DNA of 64,000 nucleotides, taken from Heterocephalus glaber. Taxonomy: Eukaryota; Chordata; Mammalia; Rodentia; Bathyergidae. The notes below the pieces were generated by a model. That model had not been told where the DNA came from, searched no databases, and saw nothing but the letters and a program-made list of their open reading frames with translations. Location: contig NW_004624805.1 in assembly GCF_000247695.1 (NCBI RefSeq), positions 4,483,322-4,547,321 on the forward strand, in the 5' to 3' direction. The translations under genes and the position numbers were made by a program. Of this stretch, positions 1 to 41,840 are shown one piece after another. Each line of letters opens with the position of its first letter. Position 1 is the first letter of the stretch.

Positions 1-244
1 AAAAAAAAAAAAAGATACAGAAGATCCATAGAAGTATACTGCTAAAGGAAAACCAGTTTGAAAGGGTACATACTATATTAAAAGTCCAACTTTATAACAC
101 TTTGGAAACTGAAACTGCAGAGATGGTAAAAAGGGTTGTTGCTAGGAGTTCAAAGGGCAACAATGAATAGGTAATGCACAGAGGATTTGCTAGGGTGGTG
201 AAATTATTCTATACAATACTGTAACAGTAAAACTATAAACTTAG

Positions 245-390
245 ACAGCTGGGTGTGGTGGCACATGCCTATAATCCCAGAATTTGGAAGGCTGGGCCAA
301 GAGGATTGCCATGAGTTTGAGGCTATTCAGTGCTTCATAGTGAGTTCAAGGCCATTCTGAACTAATAGCAAGATCTTGTTTAAAACAAAC
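245..390 (+). repeat. B1-type SINE
   Basis: 7SL-derived B1: opens AGCTGGGTGTGGTGGCACAT, with the GAGTTCAAGGCC repeat unit, and ends in an A-rich tail. Diverged. Lies in KIF5B intron 15. Confidence 0.8.
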
Positions 391-506
391 AAAACCCCCC
401 CCAATAACTATAATATTATGTATCTGAAGAGTCATATAACTGTGAAACTGAACTATATAGTAAAAAATCAACCAAAACATCAACAACAAAAAAAACATAT
501 GGGACT

Positions 507-690
507 TAGCCAGGCATGGTGATGGATACCTATAATTCCAGCACTCTGGGAAGCTGAGGCAGGAGGTTGGTCGCAAGTTCAAGCCCAGTCTGGGCAACTT
601 AGCAACATTTTGTCCCCAAATAAAAAAGGGCTGGGGACAATGTAGCTCAGTGTAAAGGCCCTGGGTTCAAATTCTATTACCGCAACAAAC
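507..690 (+). repeat. B1/ID-like dimeric SINE
   Basis: B1 left monomer (CCAGGCATGGTGATGG) followed, after an A-rich linker, by an ID-like tRNA monomer with GTAGCTCAGTG and GGGTTCAAATTC. Old dimer in intron 15. Confidence 0.75.
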
Positions 691-862
691 AAAACCAACA
701 TTAGCATCTTTCAAAAGATTTCTATGGAAAAGAAGGTACAGATAAAAGTATGGTAAAACTGTAGTAACTGATAAATATGGAATTCATTATATTAGTCTAA
801 TTATGTTTAAAATGGTTCAAACTAAAATGTTTCTAGAGATTTAAGTACTACTCATCTTTTAT

Positions 863-975
863 TTTTTAAAGGCAAGGTTTTGCTATGTAGTCCAGGCTGG
901 CCTTGGACTTGTGGAGATCCTCCTGCCTCAGCTCCCTAGTGGCTGGGATTATACATATGTGCCACTACATCTGGC
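863..975 (-). repeat. B1-type SINE
   Basis: Reverse complement of B1 (..CTATGTAGTCCAGGCTGGCC..), intron 15. Confidence 0.75.
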
Positions 976-988
976 TTCATCTTTTACT

Positions 989-1073
989 TTTTTTTTTTTT
1001 GGTACCGGGGATCGAACTCAGGTCCTTGCACTTGCAAGGCAGGCGGCGGAACCACTGAGCTAATTCCCAGCCC
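989..1073 (-). repeat. tRNA-derived SINE
   Basis: Poly-T, then GGTACCGGGGATCGAACTCA and a tRNA-like body ending CCCAGCCC. This recent family recurs through the window; the A box (TTAGCTCAGTGG) and B box (GAGTTCGATCCC) are readable on the element strand. Confidence 0.88.
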
Positions 1074-1490
1074 TTACTTTTTTTTTTTGTGAGACAGAGT
1101 CTCACTTTGTAGGGGCAGTGATGGTATGTGCCATCATCTTTTACTTTTATTTAAGCATTTAAAGCAACAAGAAGCTAATTAATGTATGAGTTTCCTCCCT
1201 TAGCTAATTTTCACTGTTGTTACAAGCAAATACTTTCATAAATGGCAATTTATTAAGACAACTTCTAAGTGCACCATCTTCACACAGTTGAGGAAAAGAA
1301 CCAAACACGAGGTCCAGTAAGTGCTACTCATTGAACAGTCTGTTTAGGGCCCTCCTCCACTCCTCTCTCCTCCTTTATGGAAAGTGGAGTTAATACCTTG
1401 TAGCACATGTGTCTGTGTGAGGACAGGGTTCGAAAAGAATTTTGTGAAAGTACTGAACAAAGTACAAGCTATCCACAGTCATCTTACTTA

Positions 1491-31625
<30,135 letters not shown>

Positions 31626-31643
31626 TCACTTCCGCTCCATCAT
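31626..31643 (-). other. Short upstream ORF MMERK in the putative KIF5B leader
   Basis: ATGATGGAGCGGAAGTGA, 163 nt upstream of the KIF5B ATG. It is translated only if transcription starts above 31643, so its effect depends on the start site used. Confidence 0.4.
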
Positions 31644-31649
31644 GGCGGC
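31627..31649 (-). promoter_or_regulatory. Adjacent ETS and YY1-type sites
   Basis: Minus strand carries CGGAAGTG (ETS/GABP core, 31627-31634) directly beside GCCGCCATGATGG (YY1-like, 31637-31649). This pairing is typical of housekeeping core promoters and suggests a start site nearby. Confidence 0.5.
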
Positions 31650-31885
31650 CGCGGCGGCGCGGGGCAGAGCGTCGGGCGCCTCAGCTTCTCCCCGGCGGGC
31701 GCGGACCGGCTGCGGGAACGGGGGAGGTTCGGGGTGCCTGGCAGCGGCGCCCTGCTTCCTCCTGTTAAAACGCAGGCCGGGCCCGGCCGTCCGCGCCCTG
31801 GGCTGTGGTCCCCGGCTAACCTGCCGGCAGCCACCCGACGCCTCCAGAGCCGCAGACCGGCGACTGGGCGGTGCGAGCGCAGGAT

Positions 31886-31897
31886 TGCGCAGGCGCA
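31886..31897. promoter_or_regulatory. NRF1-type palindrome
   Basis: TGCGCAGGCGCA fits the NRF1 motif except for one central base. NRF1 sites are common in CpG-island promoters of housekeeping genes. Confidence 0.5.
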
Positions 31898-31919
31898 AGG
31901 AGCGTGAGCCGCGGGACGA

Positions 31920-31925
31920 CCAATC
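31920..31925 (+). promoter_or_regulatory. CCAAT box
   Basis: CCAATC about 25 bases from the NRF1-type site, within the island; a plausible NF-Y site. Sequence match only. Confidence 0.4.
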
Positions 31926-32659
31926 CGCGCCCGCGCCGCCCCGCGCTGCCGGGGCCACGCCGAGGGCTCCGCCGCCCGCCCGGGGTCGCAGATTGCAATC
32001 GCTCAGAAGTTCCCTGGCTGAGGCCCCCGGGGCTGCCAGGTCCGAGCCGCCGGCGGCATTCCCCACACTCGCTGACTTACCTTTATTTCGGCGAGGAGGA
32101 GTCTAAAGTTACGGTTTAACTCCAGTGCCAGCTCCCTATTAGGAACGGTTTGCTTTCTGGGGGCGGGGGTGCCAGGAAAAGGGCTCTGAACGAAGGGTGG
32201 GGCGGCCCTGTTCCGAGCGGGCGCTCCTTCTTGAGAGAATGGGTCGCGGAGACCGGAGTAAGAAAGAGGAAGTTTCGCCTAGGGAGTGAAGAGGGTTGGA
32301 GAAGAAACGTGGGAGCGGGGCGGGCTGGAGAGTCCCTGCGGCCCTCGCCCCAGTCCCGGTCGCCCTCTTGGCTCGCACAGCGGGGCGGTGGCCGAAGCTG
32401 CGTCCTCAGCGCCTCGCCCGTGTTAGGGAATCGGGGATCCCGGGCCCGGACTGTAAACTCGGAACTCACCAACCTCGTACCCCGGGCCTGACTGACCTGT
32501 AGTAAAGACGCTCTCGAAAGGCTTAGCTAAGTCTGGGTTCCGTGTCTAAGAAAACTTCGCATTCTGCTTTCAGAGATGAATACCATAAAGGTTCTTTGCA
32601 TGGAAATGGCTCTGAAGTGCATCGAAGAACTGCAGTGACAATTAGAAACCTTTCCTTCG

Positions 32660-32674
32660 ACCCCCCCCCCCCCG
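32660..32674. repeat. Poly-C tract
   Basis: Run of about 14 C between the CpG island and the unidentified open frame. Confidence 0.8.
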
Positions 32675-32752
32675 GTTTTGTTTGAAAAATGAGTAATTGG
32701 ACTTTGAAAACCAGTGACCCCTGTGCTCACCCTTTCAGAAATGAATCCATAG

Positions 32753-33199
32753 CTCTGTAGATTCAGGTTGATTGATCCACTGCAATGCAGAAGCGCTCAC
32801 ACCAGAGGAACCGTGAAGTATCTCAAAGGAGAGGGGGGAGTTACAACAGTATTTGGGGGAACATGTGGAGTTTTGATGAAATTGAATGAAGCAGTGTTTT
32901 GAGAGGCTCCAAGCAAAGCAGAACTACAAATAAAGGGACGAACATCAGATTTCCTTGAATATTGCAAAGTAGTTAATACAGATGCAGAATATTTTCAGAA
33001 AGCCTTTTTTGAAGCTATCCAACTGCCTTGGAAATCAAGTCTTCTCTATCTCCTCCAGGCAAGAGTGGAATCTTTTCTTCTTACTGATACAATTTTACAG
33101 CAGTTTCTGATAGTCTGTGATATTAGAGAACAAAGTTTTTCAGTAAGAAATCAGGAGTCATTCAAAAGAAGTTGTGACACTGTGGATGTAGCATGCCCA
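32753..33199 (+). other. Unidentified open frame with one stop, upstream of KIF5B
   Basis: One plus-strand frame is open from 32753 to 33199 except a TGA at 32900, giving 149 codons including that stop. The second half reads like real protein (..EYFQKAFFEAIQLPW.., ..LLQARVESFLLTDTILQQFL..). A pyrimidine-rich tract and CAG end at 32738, so an acceptor is possible. I do not recognise it. It may be a decayed retrocopy, an unannotated divergent-transcript exon, or chance. Confidence 0.35.
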
Positions 33200-33595
33200 T
33201 GAGAGAAAGTAGTTCTTTTTTCTGTTCATTTGTAGCTGCTTTATCTGTCTGTTAGTCCAATCTGATGAGTATAGGGTAGACTGTTTTTCTTCCTTACCCC
33301 TTCAGTCCTATTACTCTTCATCACATCTATATCCTGTCATCCTTCTTTATAATTTCAGAAGGAAACAACTCTTTCCCTCCCCCAAACAAAATTTTTGTTT
33401 ACATCCTAAAATCCGTCCAACTCCCATACCCAGATTCTACCAATGTTCATCATCTTATAGCATTAATTTCTTTTATTTTCTCTCAGCTTCCCTGAAGGAA
33501 GGAAACAACCAAACCTGACACCTTATTTGATTCGTGTTGATCACTGGTCCTCTGTCAAGAATAAAGACCCTAGTTAAAAGTGCTAAGCTTAGATT

Positions 33596-33785
33596 TTTGG
33601 GGGGAGGTGTGGTTCTGGGGATTGAGCCTAGGGCCTTGGCATTGAGCTACATCTTTAGTCCTTTTTTGTTTAAGGTAGAGTCTCCCCAAGTTGCTAAATT
33701 GCCCAGGCAGGGCTTGAATTTGTAATCTTCCTACCTCAGCCTCCCAGAGTGCTGGAATTACAGGTAAATGCCACCACATCTGGCC
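33596..33785 (-). repeat. B1/ID-like dimeric SINE
   Basis: Reversed ID half (TCTGGGGATTGAGCCTAGGG) then reversed B1 half (CTCAGCCTCCCAGAGTGCTG). Confidence 0.75.
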
Positions 33786-34500
33786 ATAAATTCATATTTT
33801 AATAAGTAATAATGCTATTGCAGGAGGGAAGAGTACGTGACCTGAACTCTCATTTGTACAGAAATAATTGGATATTTTAAGGGAAGAATGAGGGAATGCA
33901 AAGGGAGATGATTTGGGTCCTAGTAGAGTCATGGAAGTGAAAAATTTTAAAAAGCAGGAAGTATGTGTTGTATGGGGGGAGTCTGTGGAATCTTTTGAGT
34001 TTGTTAACTGTTACTTAAGGAAGTAAAGGCTCCTTCCCTCTCACAGAGGTTAAGAGACAGTGGACCTATTGTCCGGCATTTCCTGCTACAAATAGTATAC
34101 ATGTTTTGTTGCTAGTCTTGAGTTTTTTGAGGAAAATACTTCTAAGGGAACTATGGTCATCCTGAGTGTCTCATTCAGCTATTAGGAAACTATGGTAGTA
34201 TTTTGTTCAAGTCTTTATAGTCTGAAGGTGAGGTCTAGCTGGGAAAGATTTCAAAGAAACCTAGCTAGAATCTGGTCAAGAAGGGAATCTAACTTCACAT
34301 TTGCCCCTGTCAAGTGGATGAAGTTGACTAGAAGACACTCTCCGACTGCCCAAACAATCCCATGTGAAGGTAGCGATGGCTACTCAACTTCCTCTGCAGA
34401 AAAGTGTAGGCCCAAAAGTCTGTGTCCAGAAAAAGCACAATTTAGAGTTTTAAGAATCAAATCAAATTGGTCATTAATTTAATAATAATTTTTAAAAAGC
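33786..34500. other. Unique sequence, no feature seen
   Basis: AT-balanced DNA with only short random open frames; nothing recognised. Confidence 0.4.
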
Positions 34501-34618
34501 TTTTTTTGAGACAGTGTCTTGCTATGTAATTCAGGCTGGCCTTAAACTCACTCCGATCCTCCTCCCTCGGCCTCCTGAGTGCTGGGATTACAGGCATATG
34601 CCACCACACCCAGTTTAA
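34500..34618 (-). repeat. B1-type SINE
   Basis: TTTTTTGAGACAGTGTCTTG .. GCATATGCCACCACACCCAG. Confidence 0.82.
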
Positions 34619-34619
34619 T

Positions 34620-36220
34620 TTAATAATAATTTAAACATCGTGTGAACTAAGTAAAATATGACTGGTGGGCCGGATGTGGCAGGTACGCCGAATGGCTTCC
34701 GACCTTCGCAGCAGAGTGTCACAAAGGCTCTATCCTCAGCTCTCTTCTCTGTGATCTGTGCTAGAATCTCTTATCCAAAACCTGGCCTTTTATCTGTGTG
34801 ACATTGCCATTCCATTTATCCATGTGCTTATAGGCTACCTTGTTGAGGATGCTGTACTATAACCTGAAATATACCATTCCAGAAATGGAATTAATTATCC
34901 TCTCCTGCCTGCCAACACTTAATTCAACTACTCAGCTCTCTAGTTTTGATTATCAGTATCAGCATTCTTCTGTTCTTCCAAGCTAAGAAAGTTACTATAA
35001 CAGGTTACAATTTTGCTTATCCTCTATTCATACAAAAGAGAAACAATGGTAATTTGTGTATGAAGCTCTTCAACTTCCACTCCATTATTCCCCTTTCTTC
35101 CCCCAGCTCAGAAGATCTAAGGAATGATTGATCTAGAGCAATGATTTCCAAATTCTACTCCAGAAAATTAAAAAGTTTCAAAGAAGTGACGCAGGCAGCT
35201 TCATGGGTGGGGGAGACAAAGGAAGCAGGTGGAAGGGCCATACAGTGAAGCTCAGGGACCTCTAATGTGTGAGACTGTTGCCTGTCAACTTTTGTCTTTT
35301 CCTTTCTCCTGCCTAAAAGATTCTGGAAACTGAGGCTCAATGAAAACAAAGCCAGGAAAGGAAGTGTCTTGCAAGAGCCTTTTGCTTTCAAACCTGCCAC
35401 ATATACTTCTCCCATGCAGGGAAGCACCAAGGTCCTCTTGTCACAGGACCAGAGAGGTGAAAAGTGCAAAGTGAAAAACAAAATCTTTCTCAAAGTTATC
35501 CTGTCCTGTGAGTAAGGAATGGTAGTATCAGGCAGTAATGATTTAAGAAATATTATCATGGGGAAACAAAAACATGATTCAAAAAACTGGTTACAAACTG
35601 GTTAATTTGTTTTTCTTCCAAATATAGAAGAGACTGCTGTTCCTCAACACAAACAGTGAAAGAGTAGACTTTTGTGAGTATAGTTTGAGATTAAACTGCC
35701 CTCCTTTTGAATCAACACATTTTCTTCTTATGTTCTCTGTGTAGTTCTATCATCATTTTTAAGTAAATCAGTATACAGTGTTTATACTCTAAGGCTAAGT
35801 AATTATTCGCAGCCTAGCCATATAGTGCAGTATGATCACATTGCCTATCTTGTGCAACTTTTTGTTTTTTGTTTGGAAGTTAAAAAATTGCCTCATTTTT
35901 TTATCCCAGCTGTTTACTCATGATACATTCCAAATATGCACCAGAAGCATAAAACTACTCTTCTAGCTCCTATTTTTGTTGTTCAGATATCTGATTTGTT
36001 TTGTATATGATCTTCTTTTCCTTACAAGAGCTTTGAATATCTTTTTCTCAGGACTTCTTTTTTCCTATTTTTCATCCTTGTATTTTGTTCTCCTTTCTGG
36101 GAGATTTAACCTCATTTTTACCTCTTCTATTGGAGAGATACAAAGAGATACTAGATAGATAAGTTATAGCAATAGACATTCAGAGAACAAAATTTATTGG
36201 GTGTGCTAATCCCACCTTGG
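34620..36220. other. Unique sequence, no gene recognised
   Basis: About 1.6 kb with no convincing exon or repeat. The 134-codon minus frame at 35155-35559 shows no family motif and is probably chance. Confidence 0.35.
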
Positions 36221-36252
36221 CATGTATGTGTGTGTGTGTGTGTGTGTGTGTA
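36221..36252. repeat. (TG)n microsatellite
   Basis: Alternating TG run of about 30 bases. Confidence 0.9.
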
Positions 36253-36321
36253 AAGCTCTATGAATTTTAATTCTCTGAATGTTTTTAATGAAATGATTTT
36301 ATTTCATGGAGACTATCTTTT

Positions 36322-36505
36322 CTTTTTTGGTACTGGGTTGAACCCAGATCCTTTGTACTGAGTGACATCCCTAGCCCTTTTATATTTTAATTTTGAGACA
36401 GCCTTGCTAAGTTGCCCACTCTGGGCCTGACCTTGCAGGGCTAGGCCTGTCTCATCCTCCAGATTGCTGGGATTATAGACACAAATCAAATTGTCGTGTC
36501 CAGCA
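36322..36505 (-). repeat. B1/ID-like dimeric SINE, diverged
   Basis: TTGGTACTGGGTTGAACCCA then TTTTGAGACAGCCTTGCTAA .. GATTGCTGGGATTATAGACA. Confidence 0.65.
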
Positions 36506-37165
36506 ATCGTATCAGTCTAAAAATATGTAGGTTTTGTGTGGTTTTTTCCATTTTTAGTTCTTTTCTGTTTTTCACATTTTTTCTGTGATTTGCTTTGGAA
36601 TCTGTGACTCACATCAGAGAATTTCCTCAAATGTATGGTGAACCTTGGTGTTCGAACGTGTCTAAATGAGCAGCTTAATATTTGTGCATGTTAGTAATGT
36701 TTGGAGGTTGAAAAGTCTTACCCCTGTGTAATTAGGCAGGATCCACTCATTTCATCATGGAAGAGCTAAATGTCATTTTTCAAATTCAAATTTTTATTGT
36801 TTTAAATTAACATAAAATTATATTTATCACATGCAGCATGGTATTTTGAAGTATACATTGTAGAATGACTAAATCTAGGCAAGTAATATATACATTACTT
36901 CACATAGTGGTCATTTGTGCAATGAGAATACTTCATATTCTCAGCATTTTTTCAAGAATGCAATATATTGTTAACTGTAGTCACCATATCGTATAGTAGA
37001 TCTCTTGAATTTATTCTTCCTATTTAAATAAAATTTTGTAAATTTTGAGTACTGTCCCCCCAGACACACACAACACCACCCCAACCTCTGGTGACCACAA
37101 TTCTACTTTGTGCTTCTATGAAGTCAACATTTTTTTAAGATTCTTCATGAATGAGATCATATGGG

Positions 37166-37270
37166 GTTTTTTTGTTTGTTTGTTGTTTTTCTTGGGGGGA
37201 ACCAGGGATTGAATTCAGGTCTTTGCCCTTGTGAGGCAGACACAGTGCCACTGAGCTAAATCCCCAGCCC
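37166..37270 (-). repeat. tRNA-derived SINE
   Basis: Inserted in the L1; GAGATCATATGG and GAGATCATACGG flank it as target duplication. Confidence 0.85.
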
Positions 37271-37698
37271 GAGATCATACGGTTTTTGTCTATCATTGCC
37301 TAACTTACTGCGCTTAACATGATGTCTTCCAGGTTCATCCTGTTGCACAAATGACAGCCCTTCCTTCATTTTAATGACTGAGTCATATCTATTGTGTATA
37401 TATCACATTTTCTTTATCCATTCATCTTTTTTTTACATGCTGGGGATCAAACCCAAAGTCTTGGCCTCCATTGATGGACAGAGTCTATGTCTTGGCTGTT
37501 ATGAATTGTGCTGCAATAAACATGGGGAGTACAGATATCTCTTTGAAATAATCATTTTATTTTCTTTGGGTGCATACTCATTACTGGGATTGCTGGATTG
37601 TATGGTAGTTCTATTTTTTATTTTTTGAGGAACCTCCATAATTTACATTCTTACCAGCAATGTATGAAGGTTCTTCTCCAAATTCTCACCAACACTTG

Positions 37699-37804
37699 TT
37701 TTTTGTTTTGTTTTGTTTTGTTTTTGGTACCAGGGATCAAACTTGGGACCTTGTGCTTACGAGGCAGGCAGGCAGTGGAACCACTGAGCTAAATCCCTGG
37801 GCCC
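37699..37804 (-). repeat. tRNA-derived SINE
   Basis: (TTTTG)n tail, GGTACCAGGGATCAAACTTG, ends CCCTGGGCCC; nested in L1. Confidence 0.85.
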
Positions 37805-37976
37805 ATCAACATTTGTTATCTTTTGTCTTTTTGGTATTAGCCATTCTAAAAGGTGTGAGGTGATATTTCATTGTGGTTTTGATTTACATTTTCTTTATGA
37901 TTGGTGATGTTGAGTGTTTTCTCACATACCTATTGGCCATTTGCAAGTCTTTTAAGAAACGTCCTATCAGGTCCTT

Positions 37977-38135
37977 TATTTATTTATTTATTTATTTAAG
38001 GCAGAGTCTCGCTTTGTAAAGTTCAAGCTGGCCCTGAACTCACTGTGTAGCCCAAGCTGGTCTCGAATTCATGGTGAGCCTCCCACCTCAGCCTCCCGAA
38101 TGCTAGGATTACAGGTATGTACTATCACACCCAGT
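37977..38135 (-). repeat. B1-type SINE with (TTTA)n tail
   Basis: (TTTA)n then AGAGTCTCGCTTTGTAAAGT, with the duplicated internal unit; nested in L1. Confidence 0.8.
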
Positions 38136-38159
38136 ATTTATCCATTTTAAATTGATTTT

Positions 38160-38246
38160 GCCCCCTCCCTGCCAATACCAGGGATCAAACTCAGGACCTT
38201 GCGCTTGTGAGGCAGGTGCAGTGCCACTGAGCTAAATCCCTGGCCC
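38160..38246 (-). repeat. tRNA-derived SINE
   Basis: ATACCAGGGATCAAACTCAG to CCCTGGCCC; nested in L1. Confidence 0.83.
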
Positions 38247-38601
38247 TTCCTTTTTTTTTAATTTGGATGATTTATTTTCTTGCTGTCAAGTTATTAAGTT
38301 CCTTAGTATTTGGATATTAATCCCTTATCAGATATATAAGTTGCAGATATTTTCTTCCATTCTCTAGAGTGTCTCATCACTCCATTTTCTTTTGTTCTAT
38401 AGATGTTTCCTTTGCTGTCCGGAAGCTTTTTGGTTTGAAATAGTCTCATTTGTCTTGTTTTTTTCTTTTTTTGCCTATGCTTTTGTGGTCATATCCAAAC
38501 AGTCATTGCCCAAATCACTCTCATGGTTCTCAGCCCTGTGATTTCCTCTAGCCGTTTCATAGTTTTGGCTCTCACATCTCTCTTTGATGCATTTTGAGTT
38601 G

Positions 38602-38757
38602 ATTTTTTTTTTTTTTTTTTGAGACAAGGTCTCACTATGTAGTTCAGGGTGGGCTTGAATTCACTGTAGTCAGGCTGTCCTTGAACTTGTGGCAATTCTC
38701 CTGCCTCAGCCTCCTGAGTGCTAGGATTACAGGCGTGCACCATCACACCTGGCTGAG
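38602..38757 (-). repeat. B1-type SINE
   Basis: Poly-T, GAGACAAGGTCTCACTATGT .. GTGCACCATCACACCTGGC, with the internal duplication; nested in L1. Confidence 0.83.
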
Positions 38758-39009
38758 TTGACTTTTGTATATGGTGTGAAGTAAGGTCTAATTTCATTTT
38801 CTGCATGTAGATATCCAATTTTGCCAATACTATTTATTTAAGAGACTGTCCATTTCCCATTGTGTGTTCTTGGCACCTTTGTCAAAACTCAATAGGCTAT
38901 AAATATATGGATTTATTTTAGTGTTACCTATTCTGTTCCATTGGTTATGTGTCTGTTTTGGTGCCAGTACCATGTTCTTTTTTGTTTGTTTCTATAGCTT
39001 TTTAGTATA

Positions 39010-39117
39010 TTTTGTTGTTGTTGTTGTTGTTTTTGTTTCTGTTTGGTACCAGGGATCAAACAGGACCTTCCGCCTGCGAGGTAGGCGGCAGCACCACTGA
39101 GCTAAATCCCCGACCCT
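39010..39117 (-). repeat. tRNA-derived SINE
   Basis: (TTG)n tail, GGTACCAGGGATCAAACAGG, ends CCCCGACCC; nested in L1. Confidence 0.82.
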
Positions 39118-39149
39118 CCAGTAATATATTTTGAAGTCAGGTGTGAGGC

Positions 39150-39669
39150 GATATCTATCAGGGGCTACCCAACCATCTGACTGAGGGTACAGTGAGGATA
39201 AAGAATGATAGACAAAGAACAAAGGATTTTTTAACAGGGTCCAGGATGGCCTAAACTCTGCCAGCCTTAAGACCACGAGGCTCCGGACTTGTCGGTGTTT
39301 ATTGGTTACACAGCATAGCAGGAGTCGTAAAGGCAGATGTAGAGAACAGCGGGATAAGACAATGATGGGAGCCAGGCTGGTGAAAGGGAGGAACGGCGAC
39401 TCCTGTGGAGGACAGGTTGTTCTGAAGAAGCCACCTGTGTTATCTTCAGCTAGCATTTGATCTGGGAGGATGGCTGCATCAGAGTCATAAATCCTCAGCT
39501 GCAGTGCATCTTGCTTTCAGAGATGCCACGGTACCATTGACCATTAAGAGCTCAACTGTGATCACTGCATAGGTAGTCAGTCTGTTTCCTTATGGCAGCC
39601 GAAGGCTCATCTAGCAAGTTACATGTAGGCCTAGGACAGTTTAACCAATAGCCAATTTATAAGCCAACA
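39150..39669 (-). mobile_element. Probable solo LTR of an endogenous retrovirus
   Basis: Read on the minus strand it starts TGTTGGCTTATAAATTGGC and has AATAAA (39298-39303) followed by a U5-like pyrimidine-rich stretch, about 520 bp. No gag, pol or env follows, so it is a solo LTR. It splits the antisense L1. Class II (ERVK-like) is my guess; exact ends and target duplication not resolved. Confidence 0.6.
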
Positions 39670-39724
39670 CAATAATATTTTATAGCCTGCCCAGTGCAGT
39701 TTCAAGCTGGTCTTCTGCAGTATC

Positions 39725-39825
39725 TTTTTATTTATTTATTTATTTATTTTTGGTACCGGGAATTGAACTCGGGTCCTCGTGCTTGCACAGCAGGTGGTGA
39801 AACCACTGAGCTAAATCCCCGGCCC
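39725..39825 (-). repeat. tRNA-derived SINE
   Basis: (TTTA)n tail, GGTACCGGGAATTGAACTCG, ends CCCCGGCCC; CTGCAGTATCTTTTTA repeats on both sides mark the insertion. Confidence 0.9.
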
Positions 39826-40939
39826 CTGCAGTATCTTTTTAGACTCTTCACAAGTGAGATCAATGTGTGTATATCACATTTTCTTTATTCATTCATCTAT
39901 GTCCATTCAAAGTCTCCAGCTTTGCTCTCTTGGTTTAAGGTAACTTTGCCTATTTAGGGTCTTTTGTGATTCCATGAGAAATTTGGGGAGGATCAGATCA
40001 TTTTATGGAGGGGGCTGAAGAGATGCTGGAGCAGACAGTGAGCGCTCATGTCCTTACCAGGGCTGGATTTCTCCAGTCTTGCTGTCAAGCAATCTTATGG
40101 CACTTTTGGCTGCGAGAATTGCATTTTAACAGCACTCTACATAAACTTTTAACTAAACTTTCCTACTTTTCAGCTCTAACTTGTACCCTACCTCCCAGTG
40201 TCTATGATTCCTGAGGTTTTCTGGTATTCTATATAGAGTAGTTGTACTTCTTAGCTTTCTGCCCTGCTTGTAGGTTTTATCGTTTTCTAGGCCATCTAGG
40301 AGCTACCCATCTCCAAACTTTTGTTGAAATCTTCCTTAATAATGCTCTTCTTTCAAATTTTCTTTATACTTGTGGCTTTAGGACTTTTCTGTTTCTTTAC
40401 TGTCATTTTGGTGGAGCTTCTGGGGAAATCAAGATAAATGTGAATGAATGTTCAAACTGCTATACTTAATGGGCCACAGTTTACTCCTTGGTCTCTGTTA
40501 TCATACCAAGAATATAGTAAGGACAGTGACTGCAACTCATTTTTTTCTAACAGTGTTATTTAGCTCAGTGCTCAGGATCTAAGTGCTAATAAATCCTCTG
40601 TATTGAATGAAATTGGAATTCATTGAGTATCTATTAATTACCATGCTCTTCTCAAGAGATGGTGGTATACAAATGTGAATAGCTACCCACTGAGGAAGTT
40701 CTGGTCTAGTAGAAGTTAGAATAAGCATAAATCCTAGGGATAGGTTCTATAAAAGCAGTGCCATAAAAGCACAAAGACAAATGCATGCTTTGAGGAACCT
40801 TCCTGATAATTTGAAATTGATGTCAGGGATGACAGTCAAGATCTTCCACAAAATCTGGGATGGATATACATCTTCAATGACCAAGATATATGTGTGTGTG
40901 TGTTTATATATTATATATGTATATATATTGTTGTTTGTT

Positions 40940-41020
40940 TGTTTTCCGGTACCAGGGATTGAACTCAGGACCTTGCACTTGCAAGGCAGGCTTGGTGCCA
41001 CTGAGCTACATCTCTGGCCC
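40940..41020 (-). repeat. tRNA-derived SINE
   Basis: GGTACCAGGGATTGAACTCA to CTCTGGCCC; directly followed by a B1 in the same orientation. Confidence 0.86.
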
Positions 41021-41172
41021 GTTTGTTTGTTTTTTGAGACAGGGTCTTGCCATGTAATTCAGGCTGGCCTTGAACTCACTATGTAGCCCAGGCTGGCCTC
41101 AAACTCACAATAATCTTCCTGCGTCAGGCTCCCGAGTGCTGGGATTAAAGGTGTGTGCCACTGCCCCCAACT
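41021..41172 (-). repeat. B1-type SINE
   Basis: TTTTTTGAGACAGGGTCTTG with the 29-base internal repeat unit, ends GTGTGTGCCACTGCCCCC. Confidence 0.83.
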
Positions 41173-41840
41173 CTAAGATTTTATAGTAATTCAGCAAATA
41201 TGAACTTACAATTAAGAAAGTAAAAATTGAAGTCTGTCCGATTTTTTCATATATTTACGGTGATCTAGCAAGTATATTTATTGTTTTTTAAAAAACCAGC
41301 CTACTTTCTGCAAAGACTTGATTAATATAGTAAAAAGTATAAGACTTTGCCTTTCCATCAACTGCTCTTTTATTTATTTATTTAATCAAAAAAATAAAAT
41401 AAGCTTAATTGAAAGGCCAGGAACTTGAAATTCATTTTCAGTGAACACATTGTGTGAGTTAGGTCCTTCTGGCTGTCTGATAGGCATAATAAACACTTCC
41501 TTTTTATTCCTGTAACTCCACAAGATTAGGAAGAGGGGAAAGCCTGTTCAGAGGGGTACCAAAAATTTCTCCCTTATTTTGGAGGCCCTAAGTGTGATAT
41601 AAAAACATAGTCTGATATTTTATCATATATGTCTTAATTACAGACAGTATTAAAATAGAGAACTCTTTAAATCAGGAAGGTGAAGTGTCTCATCCAATCA
41701 TAGTCATGCTGTAACATGTCTATTCTGGTTAAGCTTTTGCAGGAACATACTAACATAATCAGGACAACTACAGCCTCACCCCTGGGTTTTCAGCTGTAGA
41801 AAGACTCAAAAATACTGTTATTTAGTGTGACAAAGACATA

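Larger units (their letters stand above)
36778..39980 (-). repeat. Antisense L1 (3' UTR and distal ORF2), interrupted
   Basis: Plus strand shows the reverse complement of an old L1: 3' UTR (about 36778-37120), then ORF2 3' blocks (AATTGTGCTGCAATAAACAT, ..GGGATTGCTGGATTGTATGG, ..GAGACTGTCCATTTCCCATT, ..TCTGTTCCATTGGTTATGTG). Broken by five tRNA SINEs, two B1s and an LTR, with sequence resuming near 39915 (CTCCAGCTTTGCTCTCTTGG). Many stops; dead. Confidence 0.85.

Noticed and set aside
37374..37863. Plus-strand frames of 64-84 codons
   Set aside because: They read the antisense strand of L1 and a nested SINE.
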